Shown here: in pieces, positions 50,934 through 60,780 of the stretch
How positions within the stretch are numbered: the stretch's first letter is position 1
How the letters are laid out: every line of letters begins with the position of its first letter
Source of the DNA: JAZQHR01 sp045540815
GTDB taxonomy: Bacteria > Bacillota > Clostridia > UMGS1810
Assembly (NCBI GenBank): GCA_045540815.1
Contig: JAZQHY010000065.1
Location: forward strand, 10,786-74,785
Reading direction: 5' to 3'
DNA length: 64,000 bases
Notes under the pieces: model-generated
Told to the model about the DNA's origin: nothing
Seen by the model: only the letters and a program-made list of their open reading frames with translations
Database searches by the model: none
Position numbers and translations under genes: made by a program

Positions 50934-51017
50934 CTACCACTCGGAAAATAATAATAGGTATATTATTAGTAGTACTATTACGATAAATATTATCGGAAGT
51001 ATAAGTTTTAACACCAT
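50934..51017 (-). CDS. 27-residue predicted membrane peptide upstream of lspA
   Basis: A short frame starting at ATG 51017 with AGGTGA five to six bases upstream. The product, 27 residues, is almost entirely one hydrophobic helix (MVLKLILPIIFIVIV then LLIIYLLLFSEW). It lies between a hairpin after gltX and the lspA ribosome site, and the stop is ten bases before lspA. It could be a small membrane protein or a leader peptide affecting lspA translation. No homologue is known to me. Confidence 0.5.
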   Translation of the reverse strand: MVLKLILPIIFIVIVLLIIYLLLFSEW

Positions 51018-51030
51018 ATTTTCACCTACA

Positions 51031-51063
51031 AAATATGAGAAAGGGATTTCCTTTCTCATATTT
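51031..51063 (-). terminator. Hairpin after gltX
   Basis: Fourteen-bp stem AAATATGAGAAAGG/CCTTTCTCATATTT with a 5-base loop. Only four T follow on the minus strand, so termination may be incomplete and lspA may be partly read from proS-gltX. Confidence 0.65.
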
Positions 51064-51068
51064 AAGAC

Positions 51069-52523
51069 TTAGTTATTTTTTAGTTTTTCTATTGCAAATT
51101 CAATACGCTTAATTGACTCTTCCTTACCAAGAAGTTCAGCAAGTTCGATGCCACCGCCCGGGGTAAATGCTTTACCGCTAAGTGCAACCCTGATTGGCCA
51201 TAGGATAAGACCGTTTTTAACTCCTAGCTTTTCGATAAGTGCGAAAAGTGCGTTATGAATGCTTTCTTCTGTCCAGTCGTTAAGCTCTTTTAATACAGGA
51301 AGAACGTGATTTAATGACTCAAGTGAGTTTTCAGGATTTGTTTTCATCTTCTTATGAGTATAAAGTTCTACATCATACTCAGGAAGAGCATCTATAAAGT
51401 CAATCTGCTCTGGAATATCTGAGAATTTCTCTGTTCTGTCGTGAAGAAGTTTTGCAATCTTAAGAAGGTCTACATTCTCATTTTTAACAGCCTGTTTAAT
51501 GTAACCTTCAGCTTTTTCCAAAAACTCTTCGTTAGACAGCTTTCTGATATACTCGCCGTTTATCCAGTTAAGCTTTTTCTCGTCAAATATTGCAGGAGAT
51601 TTGCTTATACCTGACACGTCAAACGCCTTGATAAGCTCGTCCATAGTAAATATTTCCTGCTCGCCGCCCGGGCTCCAGCCAAGAAGTGCAACGTAGTTAA
51701 GGATAGCATCCTTAAGATAACCTTTGTTTATAAAGTCCTCGTATGATGCATCGCCGTGACGTTTACTAAGCTTATTTGTCTGGTCCTTCATAACAGGTGA
51801 TACGTGAACGTATGTTGGGATATCCCAACCGAAAGCCTGATATAAAAGGTTGTATTTAGGTGTACTTGAAAGGTACTCACTACCTCTTATTACGTGAGTA
51901 ATTTTCATTAAGTGGTCATCTACAACGTTTGCAAAGTTGTATGTAGGAAGGCCGTCTGATTTTAAAAGTACGTTATCGTCAAGTGTAGCGTTATCAACAG
52001 TAATCTTACCAAATACTACGTCGTCAAAGCTTGTTGTGCCTTCAGGATTGATTTTCTGTCTTATAACGTATGGTACACCTGCATCAATTTTAGCCTGAAT
52101 TTCCTCTTTTGAAAGGCTACGGCAATATCCATCATATTTTGGAGATAGTTTTTTCGCAAGCTGTTGTTCCTTAACAGCGTCAAGTCTTTCTTTATCGCAG
52201 AAGCAGTAGTATGCACCGCCAAGCTCAACTAACTTTTCAGCATATTCTTTATATATGTTTCTTCTCTCGCTCTGGATATACGGACCGTAGTCACCGCCAA
52301 TGTCAGGACCTTCGTCGTGGATAAGTCCTGTTTCCTTCATAGTTCTGTATATAAGGTCAACTGCACCTTCAACGTAACGTTCCTGGTCGGTATCCTCTAT
52401 TCTTAGTATAAAGTCACCGCCGTCATGCTTAGTTAAAAGATAAGCATAAAGTGCAGTTCTAAGGTTTCCGATGTGCATATAGCCTGTAGGGCTTGGAGCA
52501 AATCTTGTTCTTATTTTAGACAT
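51069..52523 (-). CDS. gltX: Glutamyl-tRNA synthetase
   Basis: 484-residue class I synthetase. PTGYMHIGNLRTALY is the HIGH motif near residue 10 and NKLSKRHGD near 245 is the KMSKS loop. It charges tRNA-Glu and, in many Firmicutes, also tRNA-Gln, which is then amidated; no glnS is in the window. It lies 15 bases after proS. Confidence 0.96.
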   Translation of the reverse strand: MSKIRTRFAPSPTGYMHIGNLRTALYAYLLTKHDGGDFILRIEDTDQERYVEGAVDLIYRTMKETGLIHDEGPDIGGDYGPYIQSERRNIYKEYAEKLVELGGAYYCFCDKERLDAVKEQQLAKKLSPKYDGYCRSLSKEEIQAKIDAGVPYVIRQKINPEGTTSFDDVVFGKITVDNATLDDNVLLKSDGLPTYNFANVVDDHLMKITHVIRGSEYLSSTPKYNLLYQAFGWDIPTYVHVSPVMKDQTNKLSKRHGDASYEDFINKGYLKDAILNYVALLGWSPGGEQEIFTMDELIKAFDVSGISKSPAIFDEKKLNWINGEYIRKLSNEEFLEKAEGYIKQAVKNENVDLLKIAKLLHDRTEKFSDIPEQIDFIDALPEYDVELYTHKKMKTNPENSLESLNHVLPVLKELNDWTEESIHNALFALIEKLGVKNGLILWPIRVALSGKAFTPGGGIELAELLGKEESIKRIEFAIEKLKNN

Positions 52524-52538
52524 TTAGTACTCTCCTTT

Positions 52539-54239
52539 TTATATTTCTGCGTCAATTTTTTCTGAAGTAGTTTTGATAGCGTCTTCTACGCTCATTTCAA
52601 GCACTTCGCTTGAATTTCTGTATTTAACCTCGACGATGTTTTCACCGATTTTCTTACCAACAGTAATTCTTACAGGGATACCGATAAGGTCAGCATCCTT
52701 GAACTTAACTCCTGGTCTTTCGTTTCGATCGTCAAGCATTACATCATAATCCATATTTTTAAGGATAGTGTATATCTCTTCGGCTTTTGCCATCTGCTGT
52801 TCGTCTTTGGTATTTACAGGGATAACTGTTACGTGATAAGGTGCAACACTCATAGGCCAGATGATACCATTTTCGTCGCAGTTCTGCTCGATGATAGCAG
52901 CCATACATCTGTTTACGCCGATGCCGTAGCAACCCATTATAACAACCTGAGATTTGCCGTTTTCATCAAGGAAGGTGCAATCAAGAGCTTCGGAATATTT
53001 TGTACCAAGCTTGAATATATGTCCAACCTCGATACCCTGACAAGTTTTAATCTCACCGCCACACTTGTGACAAACATCACCTTCTGTAATGCATCTGAAA
53101 TCACCGATTGCAGTTGCTTTGAAATCTCTGTCGATATTTACGTTTTTGTAGTGCTTGTCTGTTTCGTTCGCACCTACAACGAAGTTTTTCATATTTGCAA
53201 CTTCATTATCCACCAAAACGTCTATATCTATACCTATAGGGCCTGCAAAACCAACTTTTGCATTTGTAATACGCATTACGTTTTCAGCGTCAGCCATTTC
53301 AAGCTCTACTGCGCCAAGATGGTTTGCAATCTTGGTTTCGTTAACCTCTCTGTCACCTCTAACCATTACTGCAACGTATTTGTCGTCTGCTCTGTATATT
53401 ATTGTTTTTGCAAATGCTTTTTCGGTAGTATTTAAAAAACCTACAAGCTCCTCTATAGTACCAACGTTTGGAGTATCAATCTTTTCAAGTGCAAGTTCTG
53501 GAGAATTGTCCTTTTCACCTGCAACACAAACTGCTTTTTCAAAGTTTGCACTGTATCCGCATTTCTCACAGTATGCGATGCCGTCCTCACCTATTTCCGA
53601 TTTAACCATAAATTCCTGTGAGCCTGAACCGCCCATCGCACCTGAATCGGCATCAACTACGATATAATCAAGTCCCATACGGTCAAATATCTTTCTATAT
53701 GCATCGTACATATCCTGATATGACTTATCTAGACCTGCCTGGTCTTTGTCAAAGCTGTACGCATCTTTCATTATAAACTCACGGCTTCTCATCACACCAA
53801 AGCGTGGACGTCTTTCGTCGCGGTATTTGGTCTGTATCTGGTATAGAGTAACAGGAAGCTGTTTGTAAGATTTAATAGTATTTTTAACTGTGTCTGTAAA
53901 TATTTCCTCGTGTGTAGGACCAAGGCAGAAATCTCTATCGTTTCTATCTTTAAGTCTAAACATTTCAGGGCCAAACACGTCCCATCTGCCAGAAGGAACA
54001 TAATATTCCTTTGGTAGAAGCGCAGACATAAGTAGCTCCTGTGCATCTTTATCGTTCATTTCCTCACGAATGATGTTTTGTATCTTAGTAAGAGTTTTTA
54101 GTCCTAGCGGCAAAAACGAATACACGCCTGAGGCAAGCTTTCTCATTAAGCCCGCTCTAAGCATCAATTTATGGCTTTCTATCTCTGCCTCTGCAGGAAC
54201 CTCACGAAGTGTAGGCATTAAATATTTTGATAATCTCAT
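52539..54239 (-). CDS. proS: Prolyl-tRNA synthetase, bacterial type
   Basis: 566-residue class II synthetase. The start MRLSKYLMPTLREVPAEAEIESHKLMLRAGLMRKLASGVYSFLP-like region is the family signature; FLGPTHEEIFTD-type motif 2 and the YbaK-like editing insertion (about 240-390) are present, followed by the anticodon domain (VIPVNTKDEQQ onward). First gene of proS-gltX with its own strong promoter; the leader is under 50 bases, so there is no T-box. Confidence 0.96.
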   Translation of the reverse strand: MRLSKYLMPTLREVPAEAEIESHKLMLRAGLMRKLASGVYSFLPLGLKTLTKIQNIIREEMNDKDAQELLMSALLPKEYYVPSGRWDVFGPEMFRLKDRNDRDFCLGPTHEEIFTDTVKNTIKSYKQLPVTLYQIQTKYRDERRPRFGVMRSREFIMKDAYSFDKDQAGLDKSYQDMYDAYRKIFDRMGLDYIVVDADSGAMGGSGSQEFMVKSEIGEDGIAYCEKCGYSANFEKAVCVAGEKDNSPELALEKIDTPNVGTIEELVGFLNTTEKAFAKTIIYRADDKYVAVMVRGDREVNETKIANHLGAVELEMADAENVMRITNAKVGFAGPIGIDIDVLVDNEVANMKNFVVGANETDKHYKNVNIDRDFKATAIGDFRCITEGDVCHKCGGEIKTCQGIEVGHIFKLGTKYSEALDCTFLDENGKSQVVIMGCYGIGVNRCMAAIIEQNCDENGIIWPMSVAPYHVTVIPVNTKDEQQMAKAEEIYTILKNMDYDVMLDDRNERPGVKFKDADLIGIPVRITVGKKIGENIVEVKYRNSSEVLEMSVEDAIKTTSEKIDAEI

Positions 54240-54291
54240 TTAATTTAGCTCCTCTTTCATATGTAAATAACAGCTTTTTGCTATCCTTATT

Positions 54292-54320
54292 AGTATAACG
54301 GATTTCAAGGTATTTTGCAA
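54292..54320 (-). promoter_or_regulatory. Promoter of proS-gltX
   Basis: TTGCAA, 17-base spacer, TATACT on the minus strand, 52 bases before the start codon. Confidence 0.78.
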
Positions 54321-54340
54321 TATTAAATTGGAAAATATTT

Positions 54341-54374
54341 AAAAAAATCAGGCAACCATTTGATTGCCTGATTT
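54341..54374 (-). terminator. Terminator of the glycosyltransferase gene
   Basis: Eleven-bp stem AAATCAGGCAA/TTGCCTGATTT with an 8-base loop and T run on the minus strand. Confidence 0.9.
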
Positions 54375-54377
54375 GTA

Positions 54378-55658
54378 TTAAGATTTTACTTTTTTAATTT
54401 CTTCTAGTGAAATCTGTCTAGTATGCTGAGTGTGGAACCATTCTTTGCTGTTTTTGTTTATAAAACCTAAAAATGCAATTGGCACCCAAGTTAGTGAATA
54501 CAAGCTGTATGTGATGTAACACCAGATAAGACGTTTGTTAATAACTTTCTTTTCAACTGTTATAACAAACGGAATGTATAGGCTCTGTCCTATAACAAAT
54601 GTATTCCATACTACAGGTGAATCGAAAAGATACCACATCTGCATAAATCCTAGGTTACCATCAGGGTAGAATGTCTGTGCCCACGCCATAAATGTGATGA
54701 TACCCATAGCAAGTATCTTTAGTGGCTGAAGTGTATATATAGCACAGTCGAAGCATGCCCAGTCGCCTTTTGTAAATGCTCTTTTTAGAAGCTTTAGTGC
54801 AAATCTGCTGCAAACATCTGCGTGTCCCTGCATCCATCTTTTTCTCTGATGCCAAGATTGTGAGAATGTAAGTGGCTTTTCGTCGTATACTACAGCACCT
54901 GCTGCGTAACCAACCTTTTCGCCCTTAAGCGCAAGTTTTGCAGTAAACTCCATATCCTCTGTAAGACAAGTTGCCCCCCAACCCATTTCTTTTAAAAGGT
55001 CGGTAGAAACTATAAATCCTGTACCGCTTAGCTGACAAGTAAGACCAAGGTTATATCTTGCATTCTGGAATAGTCTTGATACAAACCAGAATGATACAGA
55101 GTATGCACAAGTAATCCAAGAGTCAAACGGGTTTTTACTGTCAACATAACCCTGAACAACCTTGTAGCCCTTGTTCATTTCTTTGTTCATTTCTTTAAGA
55201 TAGCCTTCACCTACGATGTTGTCAGCATCGAAAATTGATACTGCATCGTAATGCTTTTCCATATCAAATATTTTATTAAACATCCATTCGAGTGCATGGC
55301 CTTTGCCCTTTAGTGTATCGTGACTTCTCTCGTAAACCAAAGCGCCTGCTTCTCTGGCAACACTTGCGGTAGAATCAGTACAATTGTCCGCTATAACAAA
55401 TATGTCGTAAGCTTCTCTGGGATAATCAATCTCCTGAAGACTCTTTACCATATTGCCAATAACCGCTTCTTCGTTATGCGCAGCAACTACCATAGCAAAC
55501 TTATGTATTTTGCTGCTTTTTGCTTCTTCCTTACCTTTTCCTGTGTACCAGCCAAAAAGTGATACTAGGAAATAATATCCGCCGAATCCAAAACTAATTA
55601 CCTGAAGTAATATGCTTATTACAAACATTATTGGGTGTTCCGACATCATATTTGGCAT
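54378..55658 (-). CDS. Processive family 2 glycosyltransferase
   Basis: 426-residue membrane enzyme: one N-terminal helix, a GT-A domain and three or so C-terminal helices. VIADNCTDST, IFDADNIV (DxD), CLTEDMEFT (acid/base) and QRKRWMQGH form the D, DxD, D, QxxRW set of processive synthases making beta-linked polysaccharides, such as poly-N-acetylglucosamine or hyaluronan. The donor sugar is not clear. The ATG at 55658 follows AAGGAG; the frame runs 13 codons further without a ribosome site. Appears monocistronic. Confidence 0.9.
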   Translation of the reverse strand: MPNMMSEHPIMFVISILLQVISFGFGGYYFLVSLFGWYTGKGKEEAKSSKIHKFAMVVAAHNEEAVIGNMVKSLQEIDYPREAYDIFVIADNCTDSTASVAREAGALVYERSHDTLKGKGHALEWMFNKIFDMEKHYDAVSIFDADNIVGEGYLKEMNKEMNKGYKVVQGYVDSKNPFDSWITCAYSVSFWFVSRLFQNARYNLGLTCQLSGTGFIVSTDLLKEMGWGATCLTEDMEFTAKLALKGEKVGYAAGAVVYDEKPLTFSQSWHQRKRWMQGHADVCSRFALKLLKRAFTKGDWACFDCAIYTLQPLKILAMGIITFMAWAQTFYPDGNLGFMQMWYLFDSPVVWNTFVIGQSLYIPFVITVEKKVINKRLIWCYITYSLYSLTWVPIAFLGFINKNSKEWFHTQHTRQISLEEIKKVKS

Positions 55659-55705
55659 AAACCATTCTCCTTCGCAATAGAATTTATTTTTATTCAAACA
55701 TACAT

Positions 55706-55734
55706 ATTATACAATACAAATACAAAAAAAGCAA
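55706..55734 (-). promoter_or_regulatory. Promoter of the glycosyltransferase gene
   Basis: TTGCTT, 17-base spacer, TATAAT on the minus strand. Confidence 0.65.
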
Positions 55735-55868
55735 CAAAAAAATTATTACATTTTTATTTCATTTATACGCATCTTTTTTTAGCTTATTGCACAAAAAAAG
55801 CTGGACTTTTAATAATGTTTATTTTATTATATAATTATATGTAATAAATTATCGGAGTTGAATAATAA

Positions 55869-57224
55869 ATGAAAGCTACTACAAAATATATTTGCCAGGA
55901 ATGCGCTTATGAATCCGCAAAATGGATGGGAAAATGTCCCAATTGCGGCGAGTGGAATTCTATGGTGGAAGAAATTGTTACAAAAAGTTCAAACAATTCT
56001 AAACAAAATATAGTTTCCGACGTTCAAAAGCCCAGAAAACTTTCGGAAATAACTGTTACTGTTGCTGACAGAATTAAGACAGAAAACAGCGAGCTTGACA
56101 GAGTTCTAGGAGGAGGTCTTGTAAAAGGCTCTATGGTATTAGTCGGCGGTGACCCAGGCATTGGTAAATCAACATTGCTTTTGCAGATATGCGAAAGCCT
56201 TGGCAAAACCGAGAAGGTACTTTATGTGTCGGGCGAAGAATCATCAAGCCAGATAAAAATGCGGGCAGAAAGGCTTAAAATCACAAGCGATAATCTTCTT
56301 TTAATGTCAGAGGTTAATCTTGACAACATTATGTTTAATGCCGATAGTGTAAACCCAGATGTAATGATAATAGACTCTATCCAGACAATATACAATCCTG
56401 AGGTGTCTTCTGTACCAGGAAGCGTTGGGCAGATTAGAGAAACTACTCACGCGCTTATGCGTCTAGCAAAGGAGAAAAACATTGCAATATTTATAGTAGG
56501 ACACGTTACAAAAGAAGGAAGTTTAGCAGGACCAAAGGTGCTTGAGCATATGGTTGACTGCGTTCTTTATTTTGAAGGCGACAGACATCAGGCATACAGA
56601 ATACTTCGTACTGTAAAAAACAGATTTGGCTCAACCGACGAAATAGGCGTATTTGAAATGAAATCTACAGGTCTTGAGTGTGTAAAAAATCCATCCGAAA
56701 TGCTACTAGCAGGACGTCCCAATGATGCAACAGGCTCAACGGTTGTGTGTACTATTGAGGGTAGCAGACCTGTACTTGCAGAAGTTCAGGCACTAAGCAC
56801 ACCCACAGGATTTGGAAATCCAAGAAGAATGTGCACGGGAATAGACTTTAACAGAGCGTCGATGCTGATTGCCGTGCTCGAAAAAAAGCTTGGATATACC
56901 CTGTCAAATCAGGATATATACATAAACGTAGTCGGCGGACTTAAAATCGTAGAAACAGCTACAGACCTTGCAGTAATAACTGCTATAGCATCGAACTACA
57001 AGAATTTTATTATTTCACCAAAAACTCTAATTCTTGGCGAAGTGGGATTAACAGGCGAAGTGCGTGCGGTAAGCTACATTGACAAGCGCATAAACGAAGC
57101 AAAAAAACTTGGATTTACAAAATGCATCGTTCCAAATGACAATTTAAAAGAGCTAAAAGGCATCTCTGATATTGAAATTATCGGTGTTAGCTCAATAAAA
57201 GAAACGATAAATAATATTAACTAA
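55869..57224 (+). CDS. radA: DNA repair protein RadA
   Basis: 451 residues. N-terminal zinc finger CQECAYESAKWMGKCPNC, RecA-like domain with Walker A GGDPGIGKST near 95, the KNRFGSTDEIGVFEM motif near 254 and a Lon-like C-terminal domain. RadA is a branch-migration helicase in homologous recombination. GGAG lies 11 bases before the ATG; the nearby TTG frame closes at once. Likely single-gene unit, since a new promoter follows. Confidence 0.96.
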   Translation: MKATTKYICQECAYESAKWMGKCPNCGEWNSMVEEIVTKSSNNSKQNIVSDVQKPRKLSEITVTVADRIKTENSELDRVLGGGLVKGSMVLVGGDPGIGKSTLLLQICESLGKTEKVLYVSGEESSSQIKMRAERLKITSDNLLLMSEVNLDNIMFNADSVNPDVMIIDSIQTIYNPEVSSVPGSVGQIRETTHALMRLAKEKNIAIFIVGHVTKEGSLAGPKVLEHMVDCVLYFEGDRHQAYRILRTVKNRFGSTDEIGVFEMKSTGLECVKNPSEMLLAGRPNDATGSTVVCTIEGSRPVLAEVQALSTPTGFGNPRRMCTGIDFNRASMLIAVLEKKLGYTLSNQDIYINVVGGLKIVETATDLAVITAIASNYKNFIISPKTLILGEVGLTGEVRAVSYIDKRINEAKKLGFTKCIVPNDNLKELKGISDIEIIGVSSIKETINNIN

Positions 57225-57229
57225 AAGTG

Positions 57230-57258
57230 TTGTAAAATGTTTTGTTTTATGGTAAAAT
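57230..57258 (+). promoter_or_regulatory. Promoter of DUF2232-gdpP-rplI-dnaB-tilS-hpt
   Basis: TTGTAA, 17-base spacer, TAAAAT, right after the radA stop. Confidence 0.72.
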
Positions 57259-57304
57259 AGTCTTTAACATTAGTGTAACAATACATTAACTTCGGAGGCT
57301 TCAT

Positions 57305-58321
57305 ATGTTTAAGAAAAATTCAAAAGTCGGAGATTTGCTAGATGTTGCTTTGCTTATTTCGCTTGTAGTAACAATGTTTATGCTTCCGACATTTGCTTTT
57401 ATTATAAGTTTAATCGGAAACATACTTATGTGCATTATAGCTTACAGGTCAAACACTGTAAAATCCGTAGGCTGTCTTATTGCAACATTTGCATTTATGG
57501 TTGTGTTTGGTTTTGTAGGAAATACTTTTTCTCTTAACCATCTGTTAGACTGTGCTATATCAACATTAAACTTTTTACTTATAGGATTTTCTATAGGTAT
57601 TATGCTTAAATATACTGGCGAAATTTCCAAAATACTTATAGTTGGTACATCATCAAGCCTAGCTGTGATTGCACTTGAAATAGTCCGTTTTCGCATAAAC
57701 TACACTACATCGATACTTGATGCTTTGGTAAATGAACCAATAAAAAACTTTCTAAGTGGTTATGAAGAAATTGTAAAATCATCAGGTGTTGACTTTACTG
57801 AAATGTTTGGAGCAAGTATCGAAGATGCTATATGGGCACTATCTCAATCTGTTTCAATGATAGTCCCTGCCCTTTTAATACTTTCGTCACTCGCACTTGC
57901 GTTTATAGTATACGCAGTATCCAAAAAGATACTTAAAATGTATAGAGTAAAGCTGTACACAAAAAGCTTTGATGAATTCGGACTTCCTGCTGCGACTTCT
58001 ATAGCACTTGTAGCATCATACATTATAACTATGTTTTCATCGTCTACATTTGGAGCAGCGTGCGCAAATATACTCATAATACTTACTACTCTTTATGTTA
58101 TTTGCGGTTTTTCAGTTGTTGAATACAAATTCAAATCAAAAGTTAGATTTTCGTTATTCAGAATAATAATATATATTGTTGTTTTGTTTGTTTCAAGTTT
58201 TGTATCAATGCTTATTCCTTTTTTCAATGTAGTAAGCATTCTTATGATAATAGGTATGTTTGACGGCGTATATGATTTCAGAAAACTTAGGAGATTGGAA
58301 AATCCGAAGGAGGAAGAATAA
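57305..58321 (+). CDS. DUF2232 family membrane protein (YybS-like)
   Basis: 338 residues with about eight membrane segments. Position directly before gdpP, and general hydrophobic plan, match YybS of Bacillus (DUF2232). Function unknown; some relatives look like substrate-binding components of transporters. GGAGG precedes the ATG, and the stop overlaps the gdpP start as TAATG. Confidence 0.87.
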   Translation: MFKKNSKVGDLLDVALLISLVVTMFMLPTFAFIISLIGNILMCIIAYRSNTVKSVGCLIATFAFMVVFGFVGNTFSLNHLLDCAISTLNFLLIGFSIGIMLKYTGEISKILIVGTSSSLAVIALEIVRFRINYTTSILDALVNEPIKNFLSGYEEIVKSSGVDFTEMFGASIEDAIWALSQSVSMIVPALLILSSLALAFIVYAVSKKILKMYRVKLYTKSFDEFGLPAATSIALVASYIITMFSSSTFGAACANILIILTTLYVICGFSVVEYKFKSKVRFSLFRIIIYIVVLFVSSFVSMLIPFFNVVSILMIIGMFDGVYDFRKLRRLENPKEEE

Positions 58322-60303
58322 TGAACGGCAAAAGAATGCTAAATGCCATAATACTAGGCGGCGGATATTATTTGTGGGTTGTGCTTATATTCTCAATTGC
58401 AACCTTCTTTTTTGATGCGCGTGTGGCTGCATTTGAGCTTTTAATATTTATAATTCTTCTTGTGATATACATAGTCGATTATATAAAAAAGAACAATGAG
58501 ATTATAAATTACGTAGAAAGTCTTGCACTTGGCGTTAATGCCGCAACAAAAGACACACTTGTAAATTTCTCACTTCCTGTTGTGGTGCTTAAGCTTGACG
58601 GCGCGATTGCGTGGTACAACGACCTTTTCTCAAATATGATAGGTAGCGCAGAAATATTTGAAAGAAATATCACTGAATTTGTTCCCGAACTTGATTTAAA
58701 TGGTTTTAGAAAAGATGACCTAAAGGTATCAAGTGACATACTTCACAACGGAAGATATTACCATATCTTTGGCAACATTGCAAAAATAAACGAAAACGAT
58801 GACAGTTATCTTATAGTATTGTACTGGGATGACAGAACATATTATGAAACTATAAAGAAAAAGTATTTTGAAGAAAAGTTTGTTACTGCGGCAATACTTA
58901 TAGACAACTATGATGATGTTATGCAGGACATTCCTACTAATGACCGTCACAAGCTAAATGCCGCAATCGACAATTGTCTTGATAATATGACGCAAACTGT
59001 AAACGGAATACTAAAAAAATACGAAAAAGACAGATATTTTCTATATATTACAAAGAAAAATCTCGACAAATTTATAAATGAAAAGTTTGAAATTCTCGAT
59101 AAAATTCGTGAAATAGATGTTGGAAACAAGATAAGTCCTACACTTAGCATAGGCATTGGCACCGATGGCGAATCACTCTATGAAAACGATGTGTATGCTA
59201 TGAAGGCACTTGATATGGCACTGGGTCGTGGCGGCGACCAGGTTGTTGTGAAAAACAGCGATCAGTTTACATTTTATGGCGGAAAGTCAAAGGAAACAGA
59301 AAAACGTACAAGAGTTCGTGCGAGGGTTGTTGCATATGCTGTGCGCGACCTTCTTGCAGACTCAGACTCTATATTTATAATGGGGCACAAAAATGCCGAT
59401 GCTGACGTTATAGGCGCGGCACTAGGACTTTATAAATCTGTTAAGGCATTTAACGAAAACGTATATATAGTGCTTGAAAACTACAACTCTACCGTGGCAA
59501 AGATTATATCTTCGCTTGGTGAGGCTTATGACGAGGTATTTATATCATCGGCAGGCGCAACCGAGCTTGCCACTTCGGCTTCCCTTGTATTTGTTGTGGA
59601 CACACATAAGCAGTCGTTGGTAGAATGCCCGAACTTGCTTGAAATATCTAAAAAGGTTGTCATAATAGACCACCACAGACGAAGCACAGACTTTATAGAA
59701 AATGCGGTTATCACCTATCACGAGCCGTATTCATCATCGGCAAGTGAGCTTGTAACCGAAATAATTCAGTATATGAACGACAAAAGCGTGCTTACTTCAA
59801 AAGAGGCTCAGGCACTTTATGCAGGTATTTGCCTTGATACAAAGAACTTCACGTTCAAGACAGGTGTAAGAACCTTTGAAGCGGCATCTTTCTTAAAGAG
59901 AATTGGCGTTGACACATCGGCGGTAAAAAAGCTGTTCCAGGTTGACCAGTCGATATTTGACGAAAGACTTAAAATTATTGACAATGCTCAGATTTACAGA
60001 GATAAAATTGCAATCTCGCTATGCTTAAAGACTAGCGACGAAATGCAGACTATAGTTGCGCAGGCGGCTGACGAGCTACTTAACATCACAGGCGTTTCGT
60101 CATCTTTCGTTGTATGCGATATGGGCGGTCATATTATAATAAGTGCGCGTTCATACGGTGACATAAACGTTCAGGTTATACTTGAAAAGCTTGGCGGCGG
60201 CGGACATTTAACTATCGCGGGTGCGCAGCTTTACGATGTATCTATTGAAACAGCACACGAAAACTTACTTGCCGCAATAGATGAATATTTACAATCAGTT
60301 TAA
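58321..60303 (+). CDS. gdpP: Cyclic-di-AMP phosphodiesterase GdpP
   Basis: 660 residues: two N-terminal membrane segments (about 12-60), a PAS-like domain (75-150), a degenerate GGDEF domain (170-300, remnant GRGGDQVVVK), and a DHH-DHHA1 phosphodiesterase. Metal ligands are in MGHKNADADVIG near 353, VVDTHKQS near 425 and IDHHRRS near 450; GGGGHLTIAGAQ near 627 closes DHHA1. It degrades c-di-AMP, which tunes potassium, osmotic and wall homeostasis. Order DUF2232-gdpP-rplI-dnaB is conserved in Firmicutes. Confidence 0.95.
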   Translation: MNGKRMLNAIILGGGYYLWVVLIFSIATFFFDARVAAFELLIFIILLVIYIVDYIKKNNEIINYVESLALGVNAATKDTLVNFSLPVVVLKLDGAIAWYNDLFSNMIGSAEIFERNITEFVPELDLNGFRKDDLKVSSDILHNGRYYHIFGNIAKINENDDSYLIVLYWDDRTYYETIKKKYFEEKFVTAAILIDNYDDVMQDIPTNDRHKLNAAIDNCLDNMTQTVNGILKKYEKDRYFLYITKKNLDKFINEKFEILDKIREIDVGNKISPTLSIGIGTDGESLYENDVYAMKALDMALGRGGDQVVVKNSDQFTFYGGKSKETEKRTRVRARVVAYAVRDLLADSDSIFIMGHKNADADVIGAALGLYKSVKAFNENVYIVLENYNSTVAKIISSLGEAYDEVFISSAGATELATSASLVFVVDTHKQSLVECPNLLEISKKVVIIDHHRRSTDFIENAVITYHEPYSSSASELVTEIIQYMNDKSVLTSKEAQALYAGICLDTKNFTFKTGVRTFEAASFLKRIGVDTSAVKKLFQVDQSIFDERLKIIDNAQIYRDKIAISLCLKTSDEMQTIVAQAADELLNITGVSSSFVVCDMGGHIIISARSYGDINVQVILEKLGGGGHLTIAGAQLYDVSIETAHENLLAAIDEYLQSV

Positions 60304-60324
60304 AACACAGGAGGTTTAATTAAA

Positions 60325-60771
60325 ATGAAGGTTATATTTTTACAGGACGTAAAAGGACAGGGAAAAAAAGGTGAAATAAAAAACGTTAGCGACGGCTATG
60401 CAAAGAATTTTCTTTTACCAAAGGGTGTTGCAGTCGAGGCAAATAACGCGAACCTTAACGATATAAAGGGTAAAAACGAGTCGATAGAGTACAAAAAAGA
60501 ACAGGATATCTTACACGCTAACGAGCTTAAGGCTAAACTTGAAAAGATTACCATTAACCTAAGCGCAAAGATTGGTGCTAACGGAAAGCTATTTGGCTCA
60601 ATCACAAGCAAGGAAATAGCCGAAGAACTAAAGAAAAAAGAAAATATTGACATAGACAAAAGAAAATTCCATATGGACGATGCTATAAAGACACCTGGAT
60701 CATTTAATATCGACATAAAGCTTCATCCTGGTATTGTAGGAAAACTTAAAGTTAACGTTAAAGCGGAGTGA
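60325..60771 (+). CDS. rplI: 50S ribosomal protein L9
   Basis: 148 residues: N-terminal MKVIFLQDVKGQGKKGEIKNVSDGYAKNFL binds 23S rRNA, then a long helix and a C-terminal domain ending HPGIVGKLKVNV. It lies 21 bases after gdpP with an AGGAGG site. Confidence 0.97.
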   Translation: MKVIFLQDVKGQGKKGEIKNVSDGYAKNFLLPKGVAVEANNANLNDIKGKNESIEYKKEQDILHANELKAKLEKITINLSAKIGANGKLFGSITSKEIAEELKKKENIDIDKRKFHMDDAIKTPGSFNIDIKLHPGIVGKLKVNVKAE

Positions 60772-60780
60772 AATTAGAAA

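Noticed and set aside
52833..53435. A 200-codon open frame on the plus strand opposite proS
   Set aside because: It lies wholly inside a clear prolyl-tRNA synthetase gene, has no ribosome site or recognisable motif, and is rich in residues typical of antisense frames.
55790..55830. radA promoter TTGCAC-N17-TAATAA
   Set aside because: Weak -10 match in a very AT-rich stretch with several alternatives; not listed as a feature.
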